Source: a bacterium (GTDB taxonomy: Bacteria; Pseudomonadota; Alphaproteobacteria; SP197). From it: a stretch of 64,000 nt of DNA. Location: the NCBI GenBank assembly GCA_028821455.1, contig JAPPGE010000047.1, positions 127,873 through 191,872 on the forward strand, in the 5' to 3' direction. The notes under the pieces are model-generated. The model was not told where the DNA came from. It saw nothing but the letters and a program-made list of their open reading frames with translations, and did not search any database. Shown here piece by piece: positions 17,833 through 28,719 of this stretch. The first letter of the stretch is position 1. Every line of letters starts with the position of its first letter. Position numbers and translations under genes: made by a program.

Positions 17833-19047
17833 TCACCTGCCGGACGTCGATTGCGCGAGGTGTCCATCCGCCTTCCACACAGCGATGACTGCCGCCAGAC
17901 CGACGCCGGGACAGATCAGCATGGTCCACCACGCCGCTGCCCAATCGCCGACCACCTCCGTCACCGCGGCCAGCAAAGGCGGGCCGAGCACGCTGCCAAG
18001 TGCGGCGCCCTGTGCCACGAAACCGCTCGCCGTGGCCACCTGCTTGTGACTGGGTGCGTGTGCAGCGCCACCTTCCAGGCAGGCGGCAGGCAAGAGACCC
18101 CCGGCAAGGGCGAATGCGAGAGCGAGCGGGATCTTGGCAGCATCGGCTGTGAAGGGCGCGAAGAGCGTTGCCGCGCATATGCCCATGACCACGTGGGCAA
18201 GGCCGATGAGCAGCCAGCGCTCGGCGCCGCGGTGCATGAGCGTTGCGCCGGCTACGGCGCCGAGCGCAGTCACGGAGACGATGAATGCAGTGAAGAGGGC
18301 GGCGCTGGCAAGCGAGCGCCCCTGGGTCTCGATGAGGAATGTCGGCAGCCATGTCATGACTGCCAGCCACTGGATCGAGAACAGCACGAAGCACACGCCG
18401 AACAGCCAGGGTCCCGGCCGCGACAGTGTCGTGCGTATGCCAGCATCGTCGCCGGCTGCGCCGATGCTCGACGGCGCCTGCCAGAGCACCGGCGTCGTCC
18501 GCCAGGAGAAGGCAAGCAGGAACAGCACAATCAGCCCGGCATTGAGGAACCACAGGCCACGCCAGCCGATCGAGCCCAGCAGTGCCGTCGCGATCAACAG
18601 CGACAGCGCCATGCCGATTGGCATGTACGTGCCCCAGACGCCGAGGGCGAAACGGCGCATGCCGGTGCTTGCAGCGGCAATGATCAGCTTGGGCGCAGCA
18701 ACCGTGATGGTGGCAAAGCCGAAACCCTCGACGATGCGGGTCGCCAGCAGCAGCGTCCCGTTCCCGGCATACCCGCCCGCGAGGCTGGCAAGCGCCATCA
18801 CAGCACCTCCCGCGACAATCATCCGCCTGGCGCCCGAACGGTCGATCAGCAATCCGCAGGCGACGCCGAATACGGCACCGATGCCGTAGAACGACGACGC
18901 GACCAGCCCGGCAATGACACGGGACAGATCCAGTTCGGCCTGCAGCATCGGCAGCGCTGGCGGCACCTTGCCGACCTGCATTCCCACGATGTAGCCGGCC
19001 GAGAGAGCAAGGGCCACGATGTCCCAGCGGGTGCGCCCGGATGTCAT
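17833..19047 (-). CDS. Major facilitator superfamily transporter
   Basis: 404 residues with twelve predicted membrane helices in two halves. The cytoplasmic loop-2/3 signature appears as GLLIDRSGARRMIVAGG, and the N-terminal half has QVGKVPPALPMLQAEL. It resembles CynX/NimT-like or hexuronate-type MFS carriers; the substrate is unknown. It is the last gene in a minus-strand series (FAD oxidase, PLP decarboxylase, MFS) and probably transports the amine or amino acid handled there. The ATG at 19047 has no evident Shine-Dalgarno. Confidence 0.85.
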   Translation of the reverse strand: MTSGRTRWDIVALALSAGYIVGMQVGKVPPALPMLQAELDLSRVIAGLVASSFYGIGAVFGVACGLLIDRSGARRMIVAGGAVMALASLAGGYAGNGTLLLATRIVEGFGFATITVAAPKLIIAAASTGMRRFALGVWGTYMPIGMALSLLIATALLGSIGWRGLWFLNAGLIVLFLLAFSWRTTPVLWQAPSSIGAAGDDAGIRTTLSRPGPWLFGVCFVLFSIQWLAVMTWLPTFLIETQGRSLASAALFTAFIVSVTALGAVAGATLMHRGAERWLLIGLAHVVMGICAATLFAPFTADAAKIPLALAFALAGGLLPAACLEGGAAHAPSHKQVATASGFVAQGAALGSVLGPPLLAAVTEVVGDWAAAWWTMLICPGVGLAAVIAVWKADGHLAQSTSGR

Positions 19048-19160
19048 TGGAAGGTGGACCTACAGCGCCGGACTACGAGGCGACCACGGATGAAGCTCAT
19101 TGCAGGACGGTGCGCGCCGTACCGAACTGGAGGGAATCCGGTACGTGACAAACCGCGTCA

Positions 19161-20666
19161 TCACGCGAGGGAATCACCCTTCAACAACGTCTCTTTGCCA
19201 AAGCGCTCGACAGCTTCCAGGGTCTCTCGCACGTCGTCCCATGTCGTGGTGTGGTTGATGATGCACATCCTGAGCGAGAAAACCCCGTGCAGCAACGTGG
19301 AGGAAATGAACGCGGGATCATCCCAGAACATGCGGGCGAGCAAGGCCCTGTTGACCTTGTCCAGTACCGTTTCGTCGAGGTCATCGTCCGCCGGATTGAA
19401 CCGGAAACAGACGATCCCCAGGGTGACCGCGTTCATGGCCTCGAGGACCGGACTCCCGCGGACATACGTCTCTGCCCGTGCGGACAGCTCCATTCCCCTG
19501 GAGATGGAGCGCCGGAACGCCGCCATTCCAAAGGTCTGAACCGACACCCAGACCTTCAGGGAGCGCACCGAGCGACTCAGTTGCAGGCCGAGATCCGAGA
19601 AATTGGGGTGATTCGCTCCCCATACCGTGTCCTGCAGGACATCGGACCCGATCATGAATGCGTTCCGGAGCGTGCTCTCGTCCTTCACCAGCAGGCAGCC
19701 CGCTTCGTAGGGCTGAAAGAACCACTTGTGGGCGTCCAGCCCGATAGAATCCGCACGTTCGATCCCGCGCAGGTGCCGCTTGCCCTGCTCCGTCACCACC
19801 GCGAAGCCGCCGTATGCGGCATCGACATGCAGCCACAGTCCTTGTGCCCTGCAGAAGTCGGCCAGTTCCTCGAGCCGGTCGACGGAGCCTGTGCTCGCTG
19901 TGCCGGCATTGGCGGCAACGGCAATGGGGGCAAGGCCGGCATCGCGGTCCCTGGCCACGGCGCGGACGAGGGCGTCCATGTCCATGCGGAAGTTCGCATC
20001 GCTTTGAATCTTGCGGATGCACTCGCGTCGAATGCCCACGATCATTGCCGCGCGGGGAAGCGCGCTGTGGCTTTGATCGCTCATGTAGACGCAGGCGCGT
20101 TCGGGGTGGCCGGCGGCATCGCGCGCCGCGACAAAGGCATCGACGCTTGCCGCCGAACCGCCGCTGGTGAAAAGCCCTCCCGCGCCTTCCGGATAGCCGA
20201 TCCATCGCCTGAACCAGTCAATGACGGTCAGTTCCAGCTGGCTGGGGCCGCTGGCGACCAGCCAGGTACACTGGTTGATGTGGTGGCCGGCGGCCATGAA
20301 GTCGGCCAGGACGCCGGGCCAGGTGGGCGATGAGGGGATGAACCCAAAGAAGCGGGGGTGATCGTTGCGCGCCGTGATCGGCAGAACATCACGCGCAGCT
20401 CTCTCGATCACCTCCGCAGCCGGTCGGCCGAACTCTGGCGGGTCCTCCCTCAACTGTTCTTCGAGCACCTGGCGAAACTCGCCCTCCCAGGCATTCTCGC
20501 CAGGCAGGCTTTCGATCCGTTGCACAACGAGGTCGACCACCTTGCGTCCGAGATCGATCATTTCCTCGCGTGACATCTGCAGAGTATCAGTCACTTCCGG
20601 CTCTCCAGCCGCCAGATCGGAGGGTGACGGACTGCCTCCATCAGTTTCATGTCTCGATTTCTTCAT
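19161..20666 (-). CDS. Group II PLP-dependent amino-acid decarboxylase
   Basis: 501 residues of the aromatic-L-amino-acid/glutamate decarboxylase family. Key features are HPRFFGFIPSS near the N-terminus, TSGGSAAS for the phosphate cup, the cofactor-stacking region VAANAGTASTGSVD, HVDAAYGG with the ring-N Asp, and the Schiff-base Lys in DAHKWFFQPYEAG. It probably makes an amine (tryptamine-, tyramine- or phenethylamine-like) or acts as an aldehyde synthase; specificity is not visible. The open frame extends upstream to 20723, but the ATG at 20666 fits the family length. It is preceded by an unusual structured leader and lies downstream of a FAD amine oxidase. Confidence 0.88.
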   Translation of the reverse strand: MKKSRHETDGGSPSPSDLAAGEPEVTDTLQMSREEMIDLGRKVVDLVVQRIESLPGENAWEGEFRQVLEEQLREDPPEFGRPAAEVIERAARDVLPITARNDHPRFFGFIPSSPTWPGVLADFMAAGHHINQCTWLVASGPSQLELTVIDWFRRWIGYPEGAGGLFTSGGSAASVDAFVAARDAAGHPERACVYMSDQSHSALPRAAMIVGIRRECIRKIQSDANFRMDMDALVRAVARDRDAGLAPIAVAANAGTASTGSVDRLEELADFCRAQGLWLHVDAAYGGFAVVTEQGKRHLRGIERADSIGLDAHKWFFQPYEAGCLLVKDESTLRNAFMIGSDVLQDTVWGANHPNFSDLGLQLSRSVRSLKVWVSVQTFGMAAFRRSISRGMELSARAETYVRGSPVLEAMNAVTLGIVCFRFNPADDDLDETVLDKVNRALLARMFWDDPAFISSTLLHGVFSLRMCIINHTTTWDDVRETLEAVERFGKETLLKGDSLA

Positions 20667-21023
20667 TGATTGATCCCAACATTTGGAGCGCGGGAGCGGC
20701 CTCCGGGCGGGAAGCACTGGCACCCCGCTGCGTACGGGCAGGAGTCGAACCTCAAGGAAGCCCCCTTTCGGGGAGCCGATTCCGCTTCATCCCCTGCGCC
20801 AGAATTGACCTTGACGTCAAGAATCACCCTTGCAGTCATGTCATTAATCTGATTTTGCCAATTGTCATGCCATCGCAATGTCAGGGTCGGTTGATGGAAT
20901 CGCCCGATCGCTGAAGGCGGTAGTTGCAGCCCTGCACCCGGATACTTCAAGCGCCGGCAAAGTGACCAAAACGGCGGTGCATGACAGCGATGCACATGGA
21001 ATGTGTCAATCGGGGATCGACGT
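20667..21023 (-). other. 357-base leader/spacer with hairpin and palindrome upstream of the decarboxylase
   Basis: No credible gene. Three elements stand out. (1) A hairpin at 20756-20783: GGAA/TTCC, GC/GC and CCCC/GGGG stems, with GAAA as the minus-strand loop. (2) A tRNA T-loop-like GGTTCGACTCCTGC on the minus strand just after it (20750-20737). (3) A perfect 12-bp palindrome CTTGACGTCAAG at 20810-20821 preceded by TTGACC. The last could be an operator and the first two part of a structured leader of the decarboxylase mRNA. This is by-eye inference. Confidence 0.35.
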
Positions 21024-22328
21024 TCAGTCGCGCATCAGTTTTCGGTCGGCGCGCCTCATCCAGGCAGTGATGAGAGGCAGGAACCATGGATTGCCACGGT
21101 AGAACGGTATGGTGCGGAAGGGCCTGTCCGTCAGCGCCGTCTTGGCATCGCCGTCACCGAGAATGCGCTGCGCCGTCTTGTGTCCGAGCCAGGAGCCCAT
21201 CGGCACGCCGGACGCACACCAGCCCATGGCGTAATGGATGCCGTCGGCAAATCCGTTGTGGGGCAGGAAGTCGAAGGGAAAGGCGACCTGTCCGCTCCAG
21301 CAGTGTGTCAGTTTCGTTCCCTCGAGGTCCGGAACGACCCGCAACAGCTCTCCGTGGAGCTGCCGCGCCTTGTCCGGGGTCGACGTGCTCCCTTCTCCCG
21401 TGGTCCCGCCGAACAGTAACCTTGTCCCGTCCTCGGTCGGCCGCAACCACAGCGGCGAGTTACGGTTCTCGATCATCGGCCGCCCCCGGGGCAGGACCGT
21501 CTTCATGAGAACCGGATCGATGGCCTCGGTCACGACGTTGAAGGCCTGGACCGGAACGACCCTGCGGCGATGCCAGGGAAGGGCCTTCGGCGTGTAGCCG
21601 TTGGTGGCCACCATGACGTCACGCGCCGCCACCCTGCCCTTTGCCGTGGAAACGACGAATCCCTGGCGTTGCCGTTCGACCCCGGTCACCGGGCAGTAGC
21701 CGATCACGGTCGCGCCCTGGGCGCGGGCGCGGTCGAGCAGGCCCTGGTGGTAGAGTCCGGCATGGATGAGGCCGTTGCCGTGCAGCACCTGGCCGCCATG
21801 GTATAGATCGCTCGCCACTTCTTCTCTCAGCTTGTCGGGCGGGATCATGTCGGCCTCCACCGGAACCCCGTCGGCCTTCATCATCTCGAGGTCACGTTCG
21901 AGCTTCTCGTACACCTTCCTCGAGGGTGCGGCGATGAGACGGCCGGTGTTCTGGTAGAAGCAGGCAATCTGCTCTTCGCGAATGAGGCCTGCCGCAAAGT
22001 CGTGGGCCGTGGCGGCCTCGCGGGCGATGTCGCCGGCGGCCTCCCGGCCGATTCGCTTGACCATGTCGCCGTACTTGAACCACACCGTGCGGCCGAGGTA
22101 GCCGGCATTGCGGGTGCTGGCGCCATGACCTGCTGCCTCGGCATCGAGAACGAGAACATCGCGGCCTCCTCGCGCGAGGGTGAGTGCCGCCGACAGTCCG
22201 ACATTGCCGGAACCGATGATGACGACATCCGTGCTGTCGGGCGGCGCCGGCTCATCGAGCCGGGGGCGGGGCGCGAGGTCCCACCAGTACGATGCCTCCC
22301 TGAAACCCTGTGCGAATATGTCCTGCAT
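21024..22328 (-). CDS. FAD-dependent amine/amino-acid oxidoreductase (DadA/PuuB-like)
   Basis: 434-residue DAO-family flavoenzyme. The N-terminal Rossmann motif VVIIGSGNVGLSAALTLARGG (about residues 35-55) with the ribose-binding Asp in LVLDAEAAGHGAS binds FAD; RNAGYLG is the second contact. The YWWDLAP start is typical of gamma-glutamylputrescine oxidase/glycine-oxidase-like members that oxidise secondary or primary amines. The start at ATG 22328 has GGGG just upstream. It reads toward the PLP decarboxylase and MFS gene, so amine formation and oxidation may be linked, although 357 bases separate the genes. Confidence 0.85.
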   Translation of the reverse strand: MQDIFAQGFREASYWWDLAPRPRLDEPAPPDSTDVVIIGSGNVGLSAALTLARGGRDVLVLDAEAAGHGASTRNAGYLGRTVWFKYGDMVKRIGREAAGDIAREAATAHDFAAGLIREEQIACFYQNTGRLIAAPSRKVYEKLERDLEMMKADGVPVEADMIPPDKLREEVASDLYHGGQVLHGNGLIHAGLYHQGLLDRARAQGATVIGYCPVTGVERQRQGFVVSTAKGRVAARDVMVATNGYTPKALPWHRRRVVPVQAFNVVTEAIDPVLMKTVLPRGRPMIENRNSPLWLRPTEDGTRLLFGGTTGEGSTSTPDKARQLHGELLRVVPDLEGTKLTHCWSGQVAFPFDFLPHNGFADGIHYAMGWCASGVPMGSWLGHKTAQRILGDGDAKTALTDRPFRTIPFYRGNPWFLPLITAWMRRADRKLMRD

Positions 22329-22445
22329 GGCCCCGATGTCCCCAGTGTCGCAAGCTGCCACCATCGCTCGAAGGAGAGTGATGGCGCTACCCCTGCCGCT
22401 TGATATGATCCGCGCGACGCGGCTCGAACTTGGGAGGAGAAAGCG

Positions 22446-24080
22446 ATGCTCTCCGGGAGAATGATGGACAGGCCCCTGCTGGTCATCGACATTCTACGCC
22501 ATGCCGCCGAGGCATTCCCAGCATCCAGGATCGCGTCCCGCACCGTGGAAGGGCCGATCCATCGCTACACCTACGCCGATGCGTTCAGGCGAACTGCCAA
22601 ACTGGCCCATGCTCTCGGACAACTCGGCATCGGGGACGGCGACCGTGTCGCCACCATCGCCTGGAACACCTACCGGCACTTCGAACTCTACTACGGTGTC
22701 TCCGGCATTGGCGCCGTGTGCCACACCATCAATCCGCGACTGTTTGCCGATCAGCTCGACTACATCGTCAACCATGCCGATGACAGGGCGATCTTCGTCG
22801 ATCTCAATCTTGTGCCGCTCGTCGAGCAGCTCGCCGACAGGTGTGCCGGCGTGCGTCATGTCGTCATCATGACCGACCGCGAGCACATGCCCCGGACGTC
22901 GCTCGAGCAAGCGATCTGCTACGAGGAAATTCTCGAAGACATGCCGGAGACCTTCGACTGGCCCTGCCTCGACGAAAACACCGCGGCGGCGATGTGCTAC
23001 ACGTCGGGCACGACAGGCAACCCCAAGGGATCGCTTTACAGCCACCGCTCCACCGTTCTTCACGCCCTGGGCGTCCTGGCGCCGGGCATCTTTCCCCTCA
23101 ACCGAGAAGCGGTGGTCATGCCGGTGGTGCCGATGTTCCATGTCCAGGCCTGGGGCCAGCCCTACGCGGCGCCGATCTGCGGGGCGTCACTCGTTCTTCC
23201 CGGTGCCAGGCTTGATGGCGAGAGCCTTCATCAGCTGATGGAATCCGAGGGCGTGACGCTGGCGCTGGGCGTGCCCACCATATGGCTGGGATTGCTGGCC
23301 TGGCTGCGCCAGTCCGGAAAGGGACTCTCCACCGTTGCCCGCCTTCTGACCGGTGGCGCCGCCGCTCCACTTTCCATGTTCAGGGCCTGGGAGGAAGAGT
23401 ACGGCGTCGAGGTCCTGCAGGGTTGGGGAATGACGGAAACCAGTCCCGTGTGCGCCTGTGGCGCCTATGGCAGCGCCCTCGATGTCGCCGAAGGCGATGA
23501 ACGCTACGTCTGCAAGCTGCGTCAGCAACGCCTCTTCGGTGTCGAACTGCGTCTCGTCGATGACGATGGCCAACCCGTGCCCGCTGACGGTATCGCCCAG
23601 GGGGAGCTCCAGTGCCGCGGTCCATGGGTAATCGACAGTTACTACAATGACGATGCAGCGACGTCCGCAGCCTTCACCGACGACGGCTGGTTCCGCACCG
23701 GCGACGTGGCGACGCTCGCCGCTGAGAGCATGCTGCAGATCACGGACCGCACGAAGGACATGATCAAGTCCGGTGGCGAGTGGATCAGTTCGATCGATCT
23801 CGAGAACGAGGTGATGAGTCACCCGGCGGTCGCCGAGGCCGCGGCCATTGCCATGCCCCATCCACGCTGGCAGGAACGTCCGATGCTGATCGTCGTCCTC
23901 AACCCGGACCAGACCGCGGGCTCCGATGACATCCGCCGCCACCTCGAAGGACGAATCGCAAAGTGGTGGATGCCGGATGATATCGTGTTCGTGGACGACC
24001 TTCCCCACACGGCGACCGGAAAGGTCTCGAAGCTGCAGTTGCGTGAGCGTTTCCGCGATCATGTCCTGCCTACCGCCTGA
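22446..24080 (+). CDS. AMP-forming acyl-CoA ligase (fatty-acyl type)
   Basis: 544-residue ANL enzyme. Motifs in order: P-loop [12 protein letters not shown] (near 190), [21 protein letters not shown], the WFRTGDVA Asp, the hinge [15 protein letters not shown], and the catalytic Lys in [11 protein letters not shown] near the C-terminus. The closest family look is medium/long-chain acyl-CoA synthetases. It opens a CoA-thioester degradation cluster with GGAGGAGA before the ATG. It is followed after 18 bases by an ACAD11-type dehydrogenase, so it probably activates the acid degraded by that cluster. Confidence 0.9.
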   Translation: MLSGRMMDRPLLVIDILRHAAEAFPASRIASRTVEGPIHRYTYADAFRRTAKLAHALGQLGIGDGDRVATIAWNTYRHFELYYGVSGIGAVCHTINPRLFADQLDYIVNHADDRAIFVDLNLVPLVEQLADRCAGVRHVVIMTDREHMPRTSLEQAICYEEILEDMPETFDWPCLDENTAAAMCYTSGTTGNPKGSLYSHRSTVLHALGVLAPGIFPLNREAVVMPVVPMFHVQAWGQPYAAPICGASLVLPGARLDGESLHQLMESEGVTLALGVPTIWLGLLAWLRQSGKGLSTVARLLTGGAAAPLSMFRAWEEEYGVEVLQGWGMTETSPVCACGAYGSALDVAEGDERYVCKLRQQRLFGVELRLVDDDGQPVPADGIAQGELQCRGPWVIDSYYNDDAATSAAFTDDGWFRTGDVATLAAESMLQITDRTKDMIKSGGEWISSIDLENEVMSHPAVAEAAAIAMPHPRWQERPMLIVVLNPDQTAGSDDIRRHLEGRIAKWWMPDDIVFVDDLPHTATGKVSKLQLRERFRDHVLPTA

Positions 24081-24098
24081 TCAACTGGAAGGAGAGTC

Positions 24099-25304
24099 AT
24101 GCCCTCTCAACAGACCTCCGGGGTCGAACGGCTTCTCGAGCGCGTGGCAGCGTTCATGGACGAGCACATCTATCCCGCCGAGGCGCTCTACAAGGAACAG
24201 GTGCGGGAGTACGGCTGGACCAAGGCGCCGCCCGTCATCGAGGAACTCAAGGCGAAGGCGCGGGCGCAAGACCTGTGGAACCTGTTTCTGCCCGACAGCG
24301 AACGGGGTTACGGTCTGTCGAACCGTGACTATGCACCCCTGTGCGAACTCATGGGGCGCAGCCCCATCGCTCCTGAAGCGTTCAACTGTTCGGCGCCGGA
24401 CACCGGTAACATGGAGGTCCTGGAACGCTACGGAACCGACGAGCAGAAACAGGAATGGCTCGAACCACTGCTCGTCGGCACCATTCGCTCAGCCTTTGCC
24501 ATGACCGAACCCGACGTGGCCTCTTCGGACGCCACGAACATCCGCACGCGCATTGAACGTCGCGGCAACGGGTACCGGGTCCACGGGCGCAAGTGGTTCA
24601 TCTCCGGGGCTGGCGATCCGCGCTGCCGCATTCTGATTGTCATGGGAAAGACCGACCCCGATGCCGACCGCCACAGGCAGCAATCCATGATTCTCGTTCC
24701 CATGGATACCCCTGGTGTCAGGGTCATTCGCCCCATGAAGGTCTTCGGCAACGACCACGCACCGCACGGCCACATGGAGATCGACTTCGACAATGTCCAC
24801 GTGCCGGCGTCGAACCTGCTGCTTGGCGAGGGCCGGGGCTTCGAGATTGCACAGGGCCGCCTCGGACCTGGCCGCATCCATCACTGCATGCGATTGATCG
24901 GACTCTCGGAACGCTGCCTTGCCATCATGTGCCGCAGGGTCAAGGAGAGGGTCGCGTTCGGCCGCCCCCTGGCAAGCCGCGACACGATCCGTGCGGACAT
25001 TGCCGACAGCAGGATTGAAATCGACATGGCGCGCCATCTCGTGCTTCATGCAGCCGACATGATGGACAGGGTCGGCAACAAGGAGGCGCGAAGCGAAATC
25101 GCGGCCATCAAGGTCGTGGCCCCGAACCTGTGCCAGCGTGTGGCCGACCGCGCCATCCAGGCCCATGGCGCCATGGGCATTTCCCAGGACACGATCCTGG
25201 CAGACGCCTGGATGTACGCTCGTACCGTGCGCTTTGCTGATGGACCTGATGAAGTCCATCGCGCCGCGATCTCCAGGATGGAGCTTGCAAAACATGATGC
25301 ATGA
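24099..25304 (+). CDS. Acyl-CoA dehydrogenase, ACAD10/11 type
   Basis: 401-residue flavoprotein with the complete acyl-CoA dehydrogenase fold: [15 protein letters not shown] (FAD/substrate loop), [26 protein letters not shown], and the C-terminal [12 protein letters not shown] followed by [13 protein letters not shown]. The last motif, with Asp where the usual Glu of the YEGT-type motif stands, is the form I associate with ACAD10/ACAD11 and with LvaC. These act on 4-phospho-acyl-CoA rather than saturated acyl-CoA. An APH-type kinase, the partner expected for such chemistry, is encoded at 28720. GGAGAG precedes the ATG. Confidence 0.87.
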   Translation: MPSQQTSGVERLLERVAAFMDEHIYPAEALYKEQVREYGWTKAPPVIEELKAKARAQDLWNLFLPDSERGYGLSNRDYAPLCELMGRSPIAPEAFNCSAPDTGNMEVLERYGTDEQKQEWLEPLLVGTIRSAFAMTEPDVASSDATNIRTRIERRGNGYRVHGRKWFISGAGDPRCRILIVMGKTDPDADRHRQQSMILVPMDTPGVRVIRPMKVFGNDHAPHGHMEIDFDNVHVPASNLLLGEGRGFEIAQGRLGPGRIHHCMRLIGLSERCLAIMCRRVKERVAFGRPLASRDTIRADIADSRIEIDMARHLVLHAADMMDRVGNKEARSEIAAIKVVAPNLCQRVADRAIQAHGAMGISQDTILADAWMYARTVRFADGPDEVHRAAISRMELAKHDA

Positions 25305-25417
25305 AATGACAATGATCCGTTATCCAATGGAATATATGAACACAATTCTGAACGATTGCAGAAGGGTTCCGGTCTTGTGCAGTATCGCCATCCGGCGGGG
25401 ATTCACGGGGGATGAAC

Positions 25418-27532
25418 ATGTCACTGGTTGAATACGAACGGCGCGGGAGCGTTGCTGTTCTGACCGTCAACAACCCGCCGGTCAACGCCATGAGCCCGGG
25501 AGTACCCCGCGGTATCTGCGAAGGCATCGCCCGCGCATCGCGTGACCGGGAAGTTGATGCCGTTGTTCTTGTCGGCGCCGGTCGCGGGTTCATCGCCGGA
25601 GCCGATATCCGGTATTTCTCGCTGCCCTGGCCCGAGGGCGAAGAGAATTTCTCCGATGTGATTCGTGCGTTCGAGGACAGTTCCAAGCCGGTTGTCGCCG
25701 CGATTCACGGCCATGCCCTGGGCGGCGGGCTGGAGGTCGCGATGGCCTGTCACTACCGGGTTGTTTCGCCCGGCACGCGGGTCGGCCAGCCCGAGGTCAA
25801 GCTCGGGTTCCCCCCGGGTGCGGGCGGCACGCAGCGCCTCCCCCGCCTTGCCGGAGTGGCGGCAGCGCTCGACATGATCGTTACCGGTTCTCCGGTCACG
25901 GCGCCGCAAGCCGTGGAACTCGGCATAGCTGACAGCCTGATCGAGGATGACTTCGTCGAGGGCGCCTGCCGCTTCGCCGAACAGAGAGCGCGTTCCGGTG
26001 GCCCGCACCGGCTCGCGCGCGACCTCCCCGTCAACCTCGATGACCCTGCCATCTTCGACGCAATGCGCGGGAAGATTGCCCGCCGGGCACGCGGCATGCG
26101 CGCGCCCTATGCCTGTATCGAGTGCGTCGAGGCGGCCGTGAACCTCGATTTCGACGCCGGCATCGCAGAGGAACGCCGTATCTTCGAGGCATGCGTGCAC
26201 TCGGACGAATCAAAGGCACTGCGCCATGTGTTCTTCGCCGAGAGGGCAGCCGGCAAGATTCCGGGAATCGACAAGAGCACCCCGTTGCGCGAGATCGCTT
26301 CGGCAGGCGTCGTCGGCGCTGGCACCATGGGGGGCGGCATCGCCATGAACTTCGCCAATGCCGGTATCCCCGTCACCATTGTCGAACGCAATTCCGAGGC
26401 CCTCGAACGCGGCATGGCGGTCATCTCGCGCAACTACGGGGCCAGCGTGTCGAGAGGGCGGATGAGCGAGGAGGCCCACGACCGCGCCATGGCCCTCATC
26501 ACGCCCTCCATCGCCATGGAGGATCTCGCTGACGCCGATGTCATCATCGAAGCCGTGTTCGAGGAGATGGCGGTCAAGAAGGCGGTGTTCGCCGAGATCG
26601 ACCGCGTGGCACGGCCGGATGCCATTCTCACGTCCAACACCTCCTATCTCAATATCGATGACATCGCCGCCGCCATGCCCGACCGCCACGGTCGTGTCCT
26701 GGGAACGCACTTCTTCAGCCCGGCCAATGTCATGCGCCTGCTTGAGGTGGTGCGCACCGCCAATGTCTCTGCGGAGAACCTCGCCACGGTCATGGCCCTG
26801 GCACGCCGGATGGGCAAGCTTCCCATCGTTGCCGGCGTCTGCCACGGGTTCATCGGCAACCGCATGCTCGAGGGATACTTCGGCGAAGCGTCACTCATGG
26901 TCGAGGAGGGCATTGCGCCCGAACGCATCGATCGCGTGATGTTTGAATTCGGCATGGCCATGGGACCGTTAGCGGTCATGGACCTTGCCGGACTCGATAT
27001 CGGCTGGAGCAAGCGCAAGGACGCCGGTGGCGGCACCGCCATCGAGCGCCGCGGCTCCTGGATCGCCAACCGTCTGTGCGAACAGGGACGTTTCGGACAG
27101 AAGACCGGGCGGGGCTACTACATCTACGAGAAAGGCAGCCGCACCCCGACTCCGGATGCGGAGATCGATGATCTGATGGAGGCCGCCCGCCATCACTTCG
27201 GTCTTGGCCCACCTGACCTTTCGGATGCACAGATTCTCGAGCGATGCCTTTATCCCCTGGTCAACATCGGCGCCACCATTCTCGCTGAAGGGCATGCCCT
27301 GAGGGCCAGCGACATCGATCTTGTCTACATCAACGGATACGGGTTCCCGGCCTGGAGGGGTGGACCGATGCACTGGGCCGGTAATGTCGGTCTCGATCGC
27401 ATCCACGAGGCGGTCTGCCGCTACCACAGGGAACTCGGCTTCCCGCAGTGGGCGCCATCATCGCTTCTGAAGGAGCTCGCTTCCTCCAGCCGCACATTCG
27501 AGGATCATGACAGGGACCATCGCCATGCGTGA
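25418..27532 (+). CDS. Bifunctional enoyl-CoA hydratase / 3-hydroxyacyl-CoA dehydrogenase (FadJ/FadB-like)
   Basis: 704 residues. An N-terminal crotonase domain ([42 protein letters not shown]) is followed by a NAD-binding 3-hydroxyacyl-CoA dehydrogenase domain ([19 protein letters not shown], then [17 protein letters not shown]) and two C-terminal 3HCDH repeats ([12 protein letters not shown]). It hydrates enoyl-CoA and oxidises the 3-hydroxyacyl-CoA. I prefer ATG 25418, with GGGGGA seven bases upstream, over ATG 25412, which overlaps that purine run. The thiolase start overlaps its end. The 113 bases before it are AT-richer than the surroundings, so it may have its own promoter. Confidence 0.93.
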   Translation: MSLVEYERRGSVAVLTVNNPPVNAMSPGVPRGICEGIARASRDREVDAVVLVGAGRGFIAGADIRYFSLPWPEGEENFSDVIRAFEDSSKPVVAAIHGHALGGGLEVAMACHYRVVSPGTRVGQPEVKLGFPPGAGGTQRLPRLAGVAAALDMIVTGSPVTAPQAVELGIADSLIEDDFVEGACRFAEQRARSGGPHRLARDLPVNLDDPAIFDAMRGKIARRARGMRAPYACIECVEAAVNLDFDAGIAEERRIFEACVHSDESKALRHVFFAERAAGKIPGIDKSTPLREIASAGVVGAGTMGGGIAMNFANAGIPVTIVERNSEALERGMAVISRNYGASVSRGRMSEEAHDRAMALITPSIAMEDLADADVIIEAVFEEMAVKKAVFAEIDRVARPDAILTSNTSYLNIDDIAAAMPDRHGRVLGTHFFSPANVMRLLEVVRTANVSAENLATVMALARRMGKLPIVAGVCHGFIGNRMLEGYFGEASLMVEEGIAPERIDRVMFEFGMAMGPLAVMDLAGLDIGWSKRKDAGGGTAIERRGSWIANRLCEQGRFGQKTGRGYYIYEKGSRTPTPDAEIDDLMEAARHHFGLGPPDLSDAQILERCLYPLVNIGATILAEGHALRASDIDLVYINGYGFPAWRGGPMHWAGNVGLDRIHEAVCRYHRELGFPQWAPSSLLKELASSSRTFEDHDRDHRHA

Positions 27533-28709
27533 AGCCGTAATCGTCTCCACCGCCCGCACTCCCATCGGCAAGGCCTACAGGGGCGCCTTCAACAATACCC
27601 ACGGCGCCACCCTCACCGGCCATGCCATCCGCCACGCGGTCGAGCGTGCCGGTGTGGAGGGCGTCGAAGTCGAGGACGTTGTCATCGGCTGCGGCCTTCC
27701 CGAAGGCGCCACCGGACACAACATGGCCAGACTCTCCGCGATTCGTGCCGGGCTTCCGGTCACCACGGCCGCAGCCACGATCAACCGTTTCTGCAGTTCG
27801 GGGCTCCAGGCCATCAGCAGCGCCGCCCAGCGAATTGTCGTCGACCACGTCGATGTCGCTGTTGCAGGCGGAGCCGAGCAGATCAGCCTCGTCCAGAACG
27901 AACACATGAACCACCATCGCGCCCGGGAAGAATGGCTCGAGGACAACAAGCCGGAACTCTGGATGCCGATGATCGAGACGGCCGATATCGTGGCCGAACG
28001 TTACGGGATCAGCCGCGAAAGACAGGACGCCTATGCCCTGCAAAGCCAGCAGCGCACGGCGGCAGGCCAGGAGGAAGGGCGGTTTGACGACGAGATCGTT
28101 CCACTGGCCACCGTCAAGCTCGTGAAGGACCGGGATACCGGAGCGATTTCCGAGGAAGAGGTCACGCTCACCCGGGACGAGGGCAACCGCCCCTCGACCA
28201 CGCTCGACGGCCTGGCCGGACTGGTGCCTGTCATGGGCGAGGACAAGACCATAACCGCCGGCAATGCCAGCCAGTTGTCGGACGGGGCCTCGGCTCTCGT
28301 CCTCATGGAGCGGCGTCATGCGGAACGCCGCGGCCTGGAGCCCCTGGGCGTCTACAGGGGCATGGCAGTGGCGGGATGCGAACCCGATGAAATGGGTATC
28401 GGACCGGTCTTTGCCGTGCCCAGACTGCTCGAGCGTCACGATCTTGCCATCGACGACATCGATCTGTGGGAACTCAATGAGGCCTTCGCTGTGCAGGTGC
28501 TCTACTGCCGGGACCGGCTCGGGATCGACAACAACCGTCTCAATGTCGACGGTGGTTCGATTTCAATCGGCCATCCCTATGGCATGTCCGGGGCACGCAT
28601 GACCGGACATGCCCTGATCGAGGGCCGCCGCCGTGGGGCGCGCCATGTCGTCGTCACCATGTGCATCGGCGGGGGGCAGGGCATGGCGGGTCTCTTCGAG
28701 GTTTGCTGA
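27525..28709 (+). CDS. Acetyl-CoA acyltransferase (thiolase)
   Basis: 394-residue thiolase, the normal family length. The nucleophilic Cys is in [15 protein letters not shown] (near 87), the His in [14 protein letters not shown] and the second Cys in [14 protein letters not shown]. It cleaves 3-ketoacyl-CoA, completing the beta-oxidation round started by the upstream hydratase/dehydrogenase. The ATG at 27525 overlaps the end of that gene by eight bases and has AGGGA nine bases before it; 27507 is an in-frame alternative. It is followed eleven bases later by the APH-type kinase. Confidence 0.93.
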   Translation: MREAVIVSTARTPIGKAYRGAFNNTHGATLTGHAIRHAVERAGVEGVEVEDVVIGCGLPEGATGHNMARLSAIRAGLPVTTAAATINRFCSSGLQAISSAAQRIVVDHVDVAVAGGAEQISLVQNEHMNHHRAREEWLEDNKPELWMPMIETADIVAERYGISRERQDAYALQSQQRTAAGQEEGRFDDEIVPLATVKLVKDRDTGAISEEEVTLTRDEGNRPSTTLDGLAGLVPVMGEDKTITAGNASQLSDGASALVLMERRHAERRGLEPLGVYRGMAVAGCEPDEMGIGPVFAVPRLLERHDLAIDDIDLWELNEAFAVQVLYCRDRLGIDNNRLNVDGGSISIGHPYGMSGARMTGHALIEGRRRGARHVVVTMCIGGGQGMAGLFEVC

Positions 28710-28719
28710 ACGCCTGACG

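Noticed and set aside
17626..19539. 637-codon plus-strand frame opposite the MFS transporter
   Set aside because: Low-complexity Arg/Gln/His-rich translation antisense to a well-supported transporter and part of the decarboxylase.
20737..20800. tRNA-like T-loop (GGTTCGACTCCTGC on the minus strand)
   Set aside because: The flanking T stem pairs at only three positions, and no acceptor stem or anticodon arm can be drawn, so it is not a tRNA.
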